This document shows positions 1 through 8,625 of a stretch of DNA of 64,000 nucleotides, one piece after another. The translations under genes were made by a program, and so were the position numbers. The number at the start of each line of letters is the position of its first letter. Within the stretch, counting starts at the first letter, position 1. Source of the DNA: Frigidibacter sp. SD6-1 (lineage in GTDB: Bacteria; Pseudomonadota; Alphaproteobacteria; Rhodobacterales; Rhodobacteraceae). The DNA is taken from positions 186,001 through 250,000 of the forward strand of contig NZ_JARJNR010000003.1 of assembly GCF_030143255.1 (NCBI RefSeq), read 5' to 3'. The notes under the pieces were generated by a model. The model made no database searches and was not told the DNA's origin. It was given only the letters and a program-made list of their open reading frames with translations.

Positions 1-871
1 GGGACGCCGCGCGTGCGACCTGTTCGCGCAGAGCTTCCTCCAACGCCAGCACCTCGGGTGACGGTACGGGCAGCGCAAGCGTGCCGAAGCCCGGCGTCGG
101 CAGGCTAAGCGGCAGATCGGGCGGCAGATCGGGCGGCAGGTCGGTGGCCGGACGACCCGGATCGTCCCCATCACCGGCTGCGGGCGATGCGGCGGCCTTC
201 TCACGGCCCATATCGTGATCGGCGCCGCTCGTCGCGATTTCGATTTCGGGGTCTTGCGGCGTTTCGGGTGCGGCCTCTGCCATGCCCTCCTGACTGGTCC
301 CGGGCTCCAGAACATCGCGCCAATAGATAGGCAGGCTGGCAGCGCTGTTGGTTTCCGGGCGGTAGCTCAAAGTCGCCGCAAGCCCGGGCGCGGCGGCGGG
401 CGGGGCAGAGACCGGATGGGGCAGGGGGACTGCCGGTTTCTTTCCGGCCTCGACGCCCGCGACTTCCGTGGCAATTGGCTTTTCAAAAGGCGATTCCTCG
501 GGCGCGGTGCCGCGCCGCATGTCGATGATCAGGAGGCCGCCGCCTTCCTGCGCCAGCAGGGCGAAGGTGCCCGAGGCAAGCGCGAGCCGCAGTTCGCCGG
601 CCCCTGCCGACAGGCCCGTCAGCCGGGTGCGCGGCACGCGCTCGAACACACGCCCGATGTCGAAGCCAAGCGCCGGATCCTCGACCCTGAGGAGGTAGCC
701 ATCCTCCGTCCGCCCGAACTGCCATTGCCTGTCGCCGCCCAGATCGACGACAAGGCGGGTGAAATCGCCATGCTCGCCCGAGCGTACCGTCACGGTCTCT
801 GCCAGCGTCGCCGCCGGCAAGCAGAGCCCGGCGAAGAGCAGAAGCAACAGACGGGCGGCAGGCGTCATCAT
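1..871 (-). CDS. Secreted hypothetical protein of the flagellar locus (partial, C-terminus outside window)
   Basis: The reading frame is open from an ATG at 871 through the left edge (290 codons visible). The ATG overlaps the motA stop as ATGA, so it is translationally coupled to motA. The protein begins with a Leu/Ala-rich signal peptide (about residues 1-24, cut after TLA). A roughly 100-residue beta-rich N-terminal segment follows, then a Pro/Ala/Glu-rich linker with tandem Leu-Pro-Pro-Asp repeats. I infer a periplasmic protein linked to flagellar or stator function from position only. The function is unknown and the missing C-terminus may carry the diagnostic domain (TPR proteins occur at this place in relatives). 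Confidence 0.7.
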   Translation of the reverse strand, partial: MMTPAARLLLLLFAGLCLPAATLAETVTVRSGEHGDFTRLVVDLGGDRQWQFGRTEDGYLLRVEDPALGFDIGRVFERVPRTRLTGLSAGAGELRLALASGTFALLAQEGGGLLIIDMRRGTAPEESPFEKPIATEVAGVEAGKKPAVPLPHPVSAPPAAAPGLAATLSYRPETNSAASLPIYWRDVLEPGTSQEGMAEAAPETPQDPEIEIATSGADHDMGREKAAASPAAGDGDDPGRPATDLPPDLPPDLPLSLPTPGFGTLALPVPSPEVLALEEALREQVARAAS

Positions 872-1737
872 GCCGCATCCGCCTTCAGCGCCTTCAGTGT
901 TTCCTCCAGGTCCGAGAAGCTCGGGCGGACATGATGGGGCGCGTTCTGACGGCCGACCTCGATGCAGATGTTCGGTGGATGGCGGTGGAGGTTCGCCACC
1001 AGCACCTCGCGGATCAGCTTCATGAAATGCGCGTCCTCCTCGACCACTGCCTTCACCTTGGCCGCGAAGGGGCCGACGAGCCCGTAGGCCATGAAGACGC
1101 CGAGAAAGGTTCCCACAAGCGCCGAACCGATCATGCCGCCGAGGATCTCGGGCGGCTGGTCGATCGAGCCCATGGTCTTGATCACGCCGAGAACGGCGGC
1201 GACGATGCCGAGCGCGGGCATGCCGTCGGCGATCGACTGCAGCGCATGGCTTGAATGCATCGCATGGTGATGGTTGGCCTCAAGCTGCTTTTCCAGCACC
1301 TCCTCGACCTGGTGGGGATCGTCATAGTTCATCGAGGCGGCGCGCATCGTGTCGCAGATCAGGTCCACCACCCCATGGTCATGCGCGATCTTGGGATATT
1401 TGCCGAAGATCGAGCTTTCATGCGGGTTCTCGATATGCTCCTCGAGCCCGACGGGGTTCGATTTGGCCAGCCGGATCAGCTCGAACAGCAGGCACAGCAG
1501 GTCGCGGTAGTCGGGGGCCTTCCATTTCGGTCCCTTGAAGACCTTGCCCACATCCTTCATCGTCTGCTTGATCGCAGCGCCATCATTGGCCACCACGAAG
1601 GCGCCGGCCGCCGCGCCGCCGATCATGATCATTTCCCAGGGCAGCGCCTCGAGCACGATGCCGAGCTTGCCGCCGTGCAGCGTGTAGCCGCCGAACACCA
1701 TCACGAAGATGATGACGATGCCAATGATGCCGACCAT
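868..1737 (-). CDS. motA: Flagellar stator protein MotA
   Basis: Proton-channel stator subunit of the flagellar motor in the inner membrane, 289 aa, full length for the family. It has four hydrophobic segments at about residues 1-18, 34-51, 172-190 and 200-222, with a large cytoplasmic loop between the second and third. Residues known to matter in E. coli MotA have clear equivalents: Arg89 and Glu99/Glu100 in the loop (R90/E98), and Pro174 and Pro223 beside the last two membrane helices (P173/P222). It is followed by a coupled gene on the same strand. No motB lies in the visible part of the locus. Confidence 0.96.
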   Translation of the reverse strand: MVGIIGIVIIFVMVFGGYTLHGGKLGIVLEALPWEMIMIGGAAAGAFVVANDGAAIKQTMKDVGKVFKGPKWKAPDYRDLLCLLFELIRLAKSNPVGLEEHIENPHESSIFGKYPKIAHDHGVVDLICDTMRAASMNYDDPHQVEEVLEKQLEANHHHAMHSSHALQSIADGMPALGIVAAVLGVIKTMGSIDQPPEILGGMIGSALVGTFLGVFMAYGLVGPFAAKVKAVVEEDAHFMKLIREVLVANLHRHPPNICIEVGRQNAPHHVRPSFSDLEETLKALKADAA

Positions 1738-1805
1738 TACCTACCATCCCGAACCCGGTTCCCGCCCCAGCCTGCGGGGGGCGGGTTAAGATTCCGTCTT
1801 CCGCT

Positions 1806-2420
1806 TCAGCTTTTCGGCGCGGTTGCGTTGCGGCCCGCCAGCATCAGGCTGATCGTATAGGCCTTCGACGGTTCGATCCCGGCCAGCACGGCCGCGGCGG
1901 CTGCGGGCTGCATCTGGGCAAGGAAGCCCGCCGCGAAGTCCGGGTCCATCTCTGAGAAAAGCTTCGCCGCATCCTTGGGCTTCATCGTCTCGTACATGGC
2001 GACCAGCTTGGCCACGTCCTTTTCCGCCGCCTTGTCGGCCTGCTGGACGGTCGCGGCGAGCTTTTCCTCGGCCGCCGTCAGCGCGGCAAGCTTCTCCTCG
2101 ATCTCGGCGCGGGCAAGCGCCAGTGTCTGCGCCTCGTTCTCTTGCGCCAGTTCCTGTTCCCTGACCCGCGCCTCGCGCAGCTTCAGCGCATCGAGAAGCG
2201 CCGATGCCCCGCCGTCGGGCGTGCATTCGGCACCGGTCATGGCGGCCTCTGCGGCAGGTTGCTCCGCCTCATGGCTCGAGGTTTCGGCCAAAGCATGGCC
2301 GACGCCATCGCCGATGCGGATCAGGCCGGACAGGCCGAGGAAGAGCGCGATCATCAGAAGGCCGCGGCGCCGTCTGGGGCGGCGGGCGGCGGGCGCAGCG
2401 CGCAACAGGGCAAAGCTCAT
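1806..2420 (-). CDS. MotE-like flagellar protein (MgtE N-terminal-like domain)
   Basis: A 204-aa protein with one N-terminal membrane segment (about residues 20-45) preceded by an Arg-rich stretch. A long Ala/Glu-rich coiled coil follows (about 80-140), then a C-terminal helical domain with the pattern YETMKPKDAAKLFSEMDPD that resembles the MgtE N-terminal fold. Proteins of this layout sit in alphaproteobacterial flagellar clusters, and MotE of Rhizobium is a chaperone for a periplasmic motor protein. The stator or motor role here is inferred from domain and position. It overlaps the preceding gene's stop by one base and lies 68 bp upstream of motA on the same strand. Confidence 0.75.
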   Translation of the reverse strand: MSFALLRAAPAARRPRRRRGLLMIALFLGLSGLIRIGDGVGHALAETSSHEAEQPAAEAAMTGAECTPDGGASALLDALKLREARVREQELAQENEAQTLALARAEIEEKLAALTAAEEKLAATVQQADKAAEKDVAKLVAMYETMKPKDAAKLFSEMDPDFAAGFLAQMQPAAAAAVLAGIEPSKAYTISLMLAGRNATAPKS

Positions 2421-2785
2421 CAGGCGGCCTCCTCATCGCTCGACCTGCGGTGGCGTGCCTCGCCATTGCGGACAACCCGCGTCCGGCGATGCTCTCCCGC
2501 CTCCGGCAGGTCGTGCAGCGAGGCCATCAGAAGTTCCAGCCGTCGCGCCGCATCCTCGGCCCGCGCGGTCTGCTCGGTCAGCGCGCGGGACGATTCGCCC
2601 GCCGCCGTCCGGGCCTGTTCCAGGGCTTTCGTCATGTCGTCGACCTGCGCCGACAGGACCGCGATCGCGCCCCCCATGCCGTTTTCAAGCGTGGTGAAGG
2701 CCGAAAGGCGGCGTGAGAGCACATAGCAGAAAAGCCCCGCCCCGATGGCGCCCCCGCCCAGAAGAATATCGGCGATCAGCTCCAT
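2420..2785 (-). CDS. Small membrane protein of the flagellar cluster (DUF6468-like)
   Basis: A 121-aa protein with an N-terminal membrane helix (residues 1-25) and a predicted coiled coil (about 30-100) rich in Ala, Glu and Arg, ending in a charged tail. It resembles the small uncharacterised proteins (DUF6468 type) found between fliL and motA in alphaproteobacterial flagellar loci. The stop codon overlaps the start of the MotE-like gene by one base and fliL ends 9 bp upstream, so it belongs to the fliL-motA transcription unit. Its biochemical role is unknown. Confidence 0.65.
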   Translation of the reverse strand: MELIADILLGGGAIGAGLFCYVLSRRLSAFTTLENGMGGAIAVLSAQVDDMTKALEQARTAAGESSRALTEQTARAEDAARRLELLMASLHDLPEAGEHRRTRVVRNGEARHRRSSDEEAA

Positions 2786-2794
2786 CGCGCCCTC

Positions 2795-3289
2795 CTAGTT
2801 GATCACGAATTCGGTCACGAGCAGGTCGCGCACGCGCCCGTCTCCGGTAACCAGTTGCACGCGCCTCAGCATCTGCGAGCGGAGCCGCACCAGAGCGTCG
2901 GGATCCTCAAGCTCGCCCGTGCCGACGGCGCGCAGATAGCCGTTCAGCACATCAAGGATGCGCGGCAGAAGCAGTGTCACATCCGCCTCGTAATGCTTTT
3001 CCACCTCGATCTGCGCCGTGAAATGCAGGAACCGCCCGCCCGCCTTGGGGCCGAGCGAGACGACAAGCGGCGTGATCGGCACGAAGGCGATTTCGGGCAG
3101 GGGCTCGGCGCCCTCTGCCACTGCCGCGTGCGAATCGGCCTCGGCATCGTGGGGGGCAAGCACCAGCCCCTTGTAGACGGCGAAAAAACCGCCGCCGCCG
3201 AGCGCGAGCATCAGCACCAGGCCGATGATCATCGGCTTCTTCGATTTCTTCTTCGGGGCTTCTTCCGCTTCTTCGGGGGCTTCCGACAT
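2795..3289 (-). CDS. fliL: Flagellar basal body-associated protein FliL
   Basis: A 164-aa single-pass inner-membrane protein that supports stator function. A cytoplasmic Glu/Lys-rich N-terminus (residues 1-19) precedes one membrane helix (about 20-38), then a periplasmic FliL domain with the typical strand pattern (FVPITPLVVSLG, then FLHFTAQIEVE) and a conserved C-terminal segment ending VTEFVIN. It is the first gene of the minus-strand unit and is transcribed divergently from fliF. Confidence 0.93.
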   Translation of the reverse strand: MSEAPEEAEEAPKKKSKKPMIIGLVLMLALGGGGFFAVYKGLVLAPHDAEADSHAAVAEGAEPLPEIAFVPITPLVVSLGPKAGGRFLHFTAQIEVEKHYEADVTLLLPRILDVLNGYLRAVGTGELEDPDALVRLRSQMLRRVQLVTGDGRVRDLLVTEFVIN

Positions 3290-3332
3290 TGGTCCAATCC
3301 TTCCGGCCTACCCCGGTATAGGCCGAATGCGA

Positions 3333-3347
3333 CTAACCGATTCTTAA
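3333..3347. promoter_or_regulatory. Candidate CtrA binding box in the fliL/fliF divergent promoter
   Basis: The sequence reads CTAA, seven bases, TTAA, i.e. one mismatch from the CtrA consensus TTAA-N7-TTAA. It lies midway between the divergent starts of fliL (3289) and fliF (3404). CtrA controls flagellar genes in Caulobacter and in Rhodobacterales, including the alphaproteobacterial-type flagellar set. The match is short and could arise by chance. Confidence 0.4.
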
Positions 3348-3403
3348 GGGCAATCGGGGAAGCATCAGCTACCGGCAGAAGCCCGGGAAGGGAGGCACCG
3401 AAC

Positions 3404-4999
3404 GTGCAAGTGATGTCCGTCTGGCAGGCGCTCGATCCAAGGAAGCGCATCATCGTGGTCCTGGCGACGCTTGCGATGTTTGCCGCAGTCTACGCGCTGA
3501 CCGCGGTCGCGACGCGCCCGTCGCTGGCGCTGCTCTATGCGGGAATCGAGGGATCAAGGTCGGGCGAGGTGCTCGCCGCGCTCGACCAGCGCGGCGTGAC
3601 CTACGAGGTGCGCGGTCAGGCGATCTATGTCGAATCCACACGGCGCGACGAGTTGCGGATGGAACTGGCGGCGCAGGGCCTGCCGCAGAATTCCGGCGGC
3701 GGGTACGAGCTTCTGGACGGTCTGTCGGGCTTCGGTACCACCTCGCAGATGTTCGACGCCGCCTATTGGCGCGCGAAGGAAGGCGAACTGGCCCGCACCA
3801 TTGCCGCCATGCCCAACATGCGCTCGGTCCGCGTCCATATTTCCAACACCGAACCGCAGGGCTTCCGCCAGACCGGATCGCCCAAGGCCTCGGTCGCGGC
3901 GGTGACGCGCGACGGGTCGCTGTCGCCCGATCATGCACGGGCCCTGAAGTTTCTGGTGGCGTCGGCCGTGGCGGGGATGAAGCCCGAGGATGTCGCGGTG
4001 ATCGACGGCGACGGCAACCTGATCCTCGCCGACGACGATACCGGTGCCAAGGCCGGGTCGGACCGGGCAGCGGCGCTGAGGGAGAATGTCACGCGGCTTC
4101 TGGAGGCGCGGGTGGGCTACGGCAAGGCCGTGGTCGAGGTCGCGGTCGAGACGGTGACGGAAAGCGAGGCGATTTCGGAACGCAAGATCGACCCGCAGGG
4201 GCGCGTGGCGATTTCGTCCGAGAACGAGGAGAAAAGTTCGAGCGCGCAGAATCAGGGTGATCCGTCGGTGAGCGTCGCCTCGAACCTGCCCACGGGCGCG
4301 GCGGCGGGTGGCGGCAAGAGCTCGCAGTCGAACGATTCCACGACGCGCGAGCGGGTGAATTACGAGGTGAGCGAGACCAAGCGCGATCTGGTCCGGAACC
4401 CCGGCGCGATCAAGCGGATCACCGTGGCCGTGCTGGTCGACGGGGTGAGCGAGACGGCGGCGGACGGCACGGTCTCGGCCGCGCCACGGCCCGACGACGA
4501 GCTGGCGGCCCTGAAGGATCTGGTCGCCGCGGCGGTCGGTTTCGACGAGGCGCGGGGCGATGTGATCACCATCAAGTCGCTGGCCTTCGAGCCGGTGGCG
4601 GCGGCGGGAAGCGAGGCCGCGGGCGGCGGCTTTGCGGCCTTCGCCATCGATGTGATGACGCTCGTGCAGCTCGCCGTGCTCGCTGTCGTGGCGCTGGTCC
4701 TTGGTCTTTTCGTGGTCAGGCCGGTTCTGACCTCGCGCGCCGCCCCGGTCGCCGCCTCGCTGCCCGCGCCGCAGCTGGCCAACGGACCTGTCCTGACCGG
4801 CGTGATCGAGGAGGACGGCGCTTTCCCCGAAGGTCTCGCGCTCGGGCGCGGCGCGCGGCGGGGCGTGGCCGAAGAGGCGGAGCCCGCCGAGATCGACGAC
4901 CCCGTCGCGCGGCTGAGGCGGCTCATATCCGAACGGCAGGAGGAATCGGTCGAGATCCTGAAAAGCTGGATGGATGACCCGCAGGCGGAGAAAGCGTGA
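3404..4999 (+). CDS. fliF: Flagellar MS-ring protein FliF
   Basis: Forms the MS ring in the inner membrane on which the rotor and export apparatus assemble. 531 aa from a GTG at 3404, chosen because GGAGG lies 8 bases upstream; an in-frame ATG at 3413 is the alternative. First membrane helix about residues 17-36, YscJ/FliF ring-building domain about 45-200, a Ser/Gly/Asn-rich disordered loop about 275-310, and a second helix about 413-440. The acidic C-terminal tail (about 490-531, ending in a Glu-rich helix) is where FliG binds. The frame is open far upstream across fliL, but that part is antisense noise. It is followed by overlapping fliH. Confidence 0.95.
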   Translation: MQVMSVWQALDPRKRIIVVLATLAMFAAVYALTAVATRPSLALLYAGIEGSRSGEVLAALDQRGVTYEVRGQAIYVESTRRDELRMELAAQGLPQNSGGGYELLDGLSGFGTTSQMFDAAYWRAKEGELARTIAAMPNMRSVRVHISNTEPQGFRQTGSPKASVAAVTRDGSLSPDHARALKFLVASAVAGMKPEDVAVIDGDGNLILADDDTGAKAGSDRAAALRENVTRLLEARVGYGKAVVEVAVETVTESEAISERKIDPQGRVAISSENEEKSSSAQNQGDPSVSVASNLPTGAAAGGGKSSQSNDSTTRERVNYEVSETKRDLVRNPGAIKRITVAVLVDGVSETAADGTVSAAPRPDDELAALKDLVAAAVGFDEARGDVITIKSLAFEPVAAAGSEAAGGGFAAFAIDVMTLVQLAVLAVVALVLGLFVVRPVLTSRAAPVAASLPAPQLANGPVLTGVIEEDGAFPEGLALGRGARRGVAEEAEPAEIDDPVARLRRLISERQEESVEILKSWMDDPQAEKA

Positions 5000-5592
5000 T
5001 GGCACGGATTCTGGAACTGGAAACCTTCGATCTGCCAGACGATCCCCTTCAGGCAACGCTGATGGGCGATGCCCAGGTCGCCGAGATGAAGCTTCTTTCT
5101 TATGAACAGGGCTATCAGGCCGGCTGGGACGATGCGCTTGGCGCGCAGAATGACGATATCACGCGGCTGAGGACCGAGCTTGGCCGCAACCTTACCGAAA
5201 TGGCGCTGAGCTACCGCGATGCCCGCCGCCACATCCTTGCTTCGCTCGAGCCGCTACTTGACGAGATGGTGGCAAAGGTGCTGCCCGCCATCGCCCATCA
5301 GGCGCTGGGTCCGATGATCCTTGAGGAGTTGGGGCCGGTCGTCGACCGGCTGGCCGCCACCCCCGTCACCATCCGGACCGCGCCCGCCAATCAGAGCATG
5401 GTGGAGGAATTGCTTGCCCAGAAGGTAGATGTGCCGGTCCAGGTGGTCGCGGAGCCGACCCTCGGCCCCGGTCAGGCCTTCCTGAAGACCGCGGCGGGCG
5501 AGGTGCAGATCGACCTCGACGGTGTGGTCGGGGCAATCGGAGCGGCGGTGAAGGCCTATTTCCAGACCGAACATGACGAGGTTCAGCCATGA
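4999..5592 (+). CDS. fliH: Flagellar assembly protein FliH
   Basis: FliH/SctL-family stator-like regulator of the FliI export ATPase, cytoplasmic, 197 aa from ATG 4999 (overlapping the fliF stop by one base; a GTG at 4996 is also possible). The N-terminal half is a Glu/Gln-rich helix containing QGYQAGWDDA, the typical FliH xxxG-type segment. The C-terminal half has the globular pattern ending in a predicted amphipathic strand (GEVQIDLDGVVGAI). The call rests on locus position and weak family signature. No fliI is present next to it. Confidence 0.8.
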   Translation: MARILELETFDLPDDPLQATLMGDAQVAEMKLLSYEQGYQAGWDDALGAQNDDITRLRTELGRNLTEMALSYRDARRHILASLEPLLDEMVAKVLPAIAHQALGPMILEELGPVVDRLAATPVTIRTAPANQSMVEELLAQKVDVPVQVVAEPTLGPGQAFLKTAAGEVQIDLDGVVGAIGAAVKAYFQTEHDEVQP

Positions 5593-5864
5593 GCGAAACT
5601 GCTACGGACGCGGCCAATCCCTTCACCCAGGTGCCGATCACCATCACCATATCGGTCGGCCGCGCCCGGCCGGTGGTGCGCGATCTTCTGCGGCTGACGC
5701 GCGATTCGGTCCTGCCGCTCGACCGGCGGGTCGAGGATCCGGTCGAGCTTTATGTCGGCGACAAGCTGATCGGGCGGGGCATGCTGACCGAGCTTGACGG
5801 CGACCGGGCGGGCCAGCTGGCGGTGCGCCTGACCGAGGTCGCCGATCTGAAGGACGGTCTCTGA
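5589..5864 (+). CDS. fliN: Flagellar motor switch protein FliN
   Basis: C-ring component needed for rotor switching and export, 91 aa, made almost entirely of one SpoA (surface presentation of antigens) domain at about residues 15-90. The segment VPITITISVGRARPVVRDLL and the VGDKLIGRGML turn are typical. The start overlaps the fliH stop by 4 bases (ATGA) and the stop abuts the fliP start, so the four fli genes form one coupled operon. Confidence 0.93.
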   Translation: MSETATDAANPFTQVPITITISVGRARPVVRDLLRLTRDSVLPLDRRVEDPVELYVGDKLIGRGMLTELDGDRAGQLAVRLTEVADLKDGL

Positions 5865-6650
5865 GTGGCGCGCCTGCCGACAGTCGGGCGGATCATTCCG
5901 TTCACCCTGCTGGCGCTGGTTTTCGCGGCGGTTCCGGCGCTGGCCCAGGACAGCCCGGGGGCGGGCGACTTGCTTGATCTGGCGGCGCGGGGCCTGCAGG
6001 GCGCAGGCAGCGCGCCGACGCTTTCAGGCCAGTCGATGACGCTGATTGCGCTGGTCACCGTCCTCAGCCTTGCGCCGGGGATCGCGGTGATGGTCACCTG
6101 CTTTCCCTTCATCGTCACGGTGCTGGCGATCCTGAGGCAGGCGATCGGGCTGCAGCAGTCGCCGCCCAACATGCTGATCGTCTCGCTCGCGCTGTTCCTG
6201 ACCTGGTTCATCATGGAGCCGGTCTTCACCGAAGCCTGGGTACAGGCGGGCAGACCGCTGGCCGAAGGGCAGATGGATATCGCGGCCGCCTTCGAGGCGG
6301 GGATGAAACCCTTCCGCGCCTTCATGGCCGCCCGGCTCGACCCCGACACGCTCGCGTCGCTCGCCGCGCTTCGCCCCCAGACGGCGGGCCTGACCGATCC
6401 GGCGACCGCGCCGCTTTCGCTGCTCGTCCCTTCCTTCATGCTGTCGGAACTCGCCCGAGCCTTCGAGATCGGTTTTCTTCTCTATCTGCCATTCCTGATC
6501 ATCGACCTCGTTGTCAGCGCGATCCTTATGTCGATGGGCATGATGATGGTGCCGCCCGCCATCGTCTCCTTGCCGTTCAAGCTGGCTTTCTTCGTGGTCG
6601 CGGACGGCTGGAGCCTTGTCTCAGGCGCGCTGGTGCGAAGTTATTTCTGA
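5865..6650 (+). CDS. fliP: Flagellar type III export protein FliP
   Basis: Core pore component of the flagellar export gate in the inner membrane, 261 aa, GTG start directly after the fliN stop. It has a cleavable-looking signal sequence (about residues 1-27, ending ALAQ), as is usual for FliP. Conserved stretches include [20 protein letters not shown] and, near the C-terminus, the [18 protein letters not shown] segment. Four membrane helices are predicted. This is the last flagellar gene on this side; the 3' end overlaps the convergent channel gene by 10 bp. Confidence 0.97.
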   Translation: MARLPTVGRIIPFTLLALVFAAVPALAQDSPGAGDLLDLAARGLQGAGSAPTLSGQSMTLIALVTVLSLAPGIAVMVTCFPFIVTVLAILRQAIGLQQSPPNMLIVSLALFLTWFIMEPVFTEAWVQAGRPLAEGQMDIAAAFEAGMKPFRAFMAARLDPDTLASLAALRPQTAGLTDPATAPLSLLVPSFMLSELARAFEIGFLLYLPFLIIDLVVSAILMSMGMMMVPPAIVSLPFKLAFFVVADGWSLVSGALVRSYF

Positions 6651-7084
6651 GCCTCGCCACGGGCGATCTGGGCCAGGCGGACGTTGCGCAGGGCCTCGGT
6701 GAGGCTTGCGACAAGGATGCCGAAATTCAGGAATCCGTTCGCCGCCGTCATGCCGCCCAGAAGCCGCCATTCGTGCGGCAGAAGCACATCGCCATAGCCA
6801 AGCGTCGTGAACGAGACGAGCGCGAAGTAGACGCAAGGCTCAAGCCCCGGGAAGAGGCCGAGCGCATAGAAGGTCAGCGCCCAGAGCCAGACCCATATCG
6901 TGAGGAGACCCATCACCCACAGCGCCCCGGCGCAGAGAAGGAGCAACAGCTTTGGCCCGTGTGGCGCTTGAACCAGCCAATCATGGCGGCGCCGCAGCCA
7001 AAGCTCCACGCGCCAGAGCGAGGCCCCAGCAACGGCAATGGTGGTCAGCATGAGAAATGCGCCTATCAAGATTTGCAGGACCAT
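6641..7084 (-). CDS. Potassium-channel-like ion channel (2TM/pore type)
   Basis: A 147-aa membrane protein with an N-terminal helix (residues 1-22), a second helix (about 45-70), a pore loop containing the K+ selectivity-filter pattern TTLGYGDV, and a final helix. The filter marks it as an Ion_trans_2 family cation channel. No RCK or other ligand-binding domain is present, so gating is unclear. The start at 7084 is the first ATG preceding a hydrophobic run. The gene is convergent with fliP (10-bp overlap) and divergent from smpB, and has no evident functional link to either. Confidence 0.8.
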   Translation of the reverse strand: MVLQILIGAFLMLTTIAVAGASLWRVELWLRRRHDWLVQAPHGPKLLLLLCAGALWVMGLLTIWVWLWALTFYALGLFPGLEPCVYFALVSFTTLGYGDVLLPHEWRLLGGMTAANGFLNFGILVASLTEALRNVRLAQIARGEAQK

Positions 7085-7144
7085 TCCACTTCCTCCCCTG
7101 CGCCGCTGGACTCGGGCGCGGCGCTCGCCTATCTCAGCCCAATC

Positions 7145-7615
7145 ATGGCCGAAAAGCACGACCCCAATTACAAGGTGATCGCCGAAAACCGCCGGGCGCG
7201 GTTCGATTATTTCATCGAGAGCGATCTCGAGGTCGGCATCGTGCTGACCGGGTCCGAGGTGAAGTCGTTGCGCACCGGCCAGTCGAACATCGCCGAAAGC
7301 TATGCCTCGGTCGAGGAGGGCGAGCTGTGGCTGATCAACGGCTATATCGCCGCCTACAAGCAGGCGGGCGTCTTCGGCCATGAGGAACGGCGCAAGCGCA
7401 AGCTGCTTGTGTCGAAAAAGGAACTGTCACGCCTCTGGCAGGCGATCGGGCGCGAGGGCATGACGCTCGTGCCCTTGGTCATGTATTTCAACCACAAGGG
7501 CCGGGTGAAGCTGAAGATCGGTGTCGCCAAGGGCAAGAAGGTCGCCGACAAGCGCGAGACCGCGGCCAAGCGCGACTGGAACCGGCAGAAGCAGCGGCTG
7601 CTGAAGCAGGGGTAG
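7145..7615 (+). CDS. smpB: SsrA-binding protein SmpB
   Basis: Binds tmRNA and brings it to stalled ribosomes for trans-translation. 156 aa, full length for the family. The start at 7145 gives the conserved N-terminus ([15 protein letters not shown]), followed by the OB-fold with [18 protein letters not shown] and the basic C-terminal tail ([15 protein letters not shown]) that enters the decoding centre. The tmRNA gene itself is not in this window. Confidence 0.97.
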   Translation: MAEKHDPNYKVIAENRRARFDYFIESDLEVGIVLTGSEVKSLRTGQSNIAESYASVEEGELWLINGYIAAYKQAGVFGHEERRKRKLLVSKKELSRLWQAIGREGMTLVPLVMYFNHKGRVKLKIGVAKGKKVADKRETAAKRDWNRQKQRLLKQG

Positions 7616-7765
7616 CCCCTTTCCGGCGACAACGGCCGCCGCCAGCCTGTGCCATGTTCGGCTTGTCCGACGCGGTCGGCGAGGGTCGATGCCCTCTGCG
7701 CCAGAGTCCGCTTGCCTCGCGCCCGGTCTCCCGGCTAATCCGGTAGTGAGCGAAGAGAGGCGGAC

Positions 7766-8614
7766 ATGGCTGACGATACCCGGACACTGGTTTCCACCGA
7801 CTGGCTTGAGACACACCTGAAAGACCCCGATCTGAGGATCCTCGATGCCAGCTGGTATCTGCCTGACGCCGGGCGCGATCCGAAGGCGGAATATGCGCAG
7901 GCGCATATTCCGGGCGCGCGCTTTTTCGATATCGATGCGATTGCCGACCAGCGTTCCGGCCTGCCGCATATGGCGCCGCCGCCCGAGATGTTCATCAGCC
8001 GGATGCGGGCGATGGGGGTGGGCGACGGCCATCAGGTGGTGGTCTATGACGGCGCGGGGCTTTTCTCGGCGGCACGGGTCTGGTGGACCTTCCGTCTCAT
8101 GGGCAAGACGGATGTGGCGGTGCTGGATGGCGGTTTCCCGAAGTGGCAGGCCGAGGGCCGCCCGGTCGAGGATATGCCGCCCATGGTGCGCGACCGTCAT
8201 ATCACCGTGCAGCGCCAGGCCCATCTGGTGCGCGATGTGACGCAGGTGGCGGCAGCGGCGAAACTGGGTGATCACGCAATCATAGACGCCCGCTCGCCCG
8301 GGCGGTTTTCGGGCGAGGAGCCTGAACCGCGGCCGGGCCTCCGGTCCGGCCATATTCCGGGGGCGGTGAACGTGCCCTACCGGTCGGTCCTGAACGCTGA
8401 CGGCACGATGAAGGCGCCCGCCGAGCTGGAGCAGGTTTTCACGGCCGCGGGCGTCGATCTGAAGAAACCCGCGATCACCAGCTGCGGATCGGGTGTCACG
8501 GCGGCGGTCCTGAGCCTGGCGCTTGAACGCATGGGCAAGCGCGACCATTCGCTTTATGATGGCTCCTGGGCCGAATGGGGCATGTACGGCGATCTGAAGG
8601 TCGCAAAGGGCTGA
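7766..8614 (+). CDS. sseA: 3-mercaptopyruvate sulfurtransferase (tandem rhodanese)
   Basis: Transfers sulfur from 3-mercaptopyruvate to thiol or cyanide acceptors. 282 aa with two rhodanese domains (about residues 5-130 and 155-280). Only the second carries the catalytic cysteine, Cys240, in the loop SCGSGVTA; CG(S/T)GVTA is the signature of mercaptopyruvate rather than thiosulfate sulfurtransferases. The first domain ends in the usual inactive loop. The next gene starts 11 bp downstream, so the two are probably co-transcribed. Confidence 0.92.
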   Translation: MADDTRTLVSTDWLETHLKDPDLRILDASWYLPDAGRDPKAEYAQAHIPGARFFDIDAIADQRSGLPHMAPPPEMFISRMRAMGVGDGHQVVVYDGAGLFSAARVWWTFRLMGKTDVAVLDGGFPKWQAEGRPVEDMPPMVRDRHITVQRQAHLVRDVTQVAAAAKLGDHAIIDARSPGRFSGEEPEPRPGLRSGHIPGAVNVPYRSVLNADGTMKAPAELEQVFTAAGVDLKKPAITSCGSGVTAAVLSLALERMGKRDHSLYDGSWAEWGMYGDLKVAKG

Positions 8615-8625
8615 AAGGACGAGCC

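Noticed and set aside
2855-3403. Long N-terminal extension of the fliF frame through the fliL gene
   Set aside because: The extension is antisense to fliL and unlike any FliF; the GTG at 3404 with GGAGG upstream gives the normal protein.
3554-5056. 500-codon frame opposite fliF
   Set aside because: Antisense to FliF, no recognisable motif, and His/Arg-rich composition.
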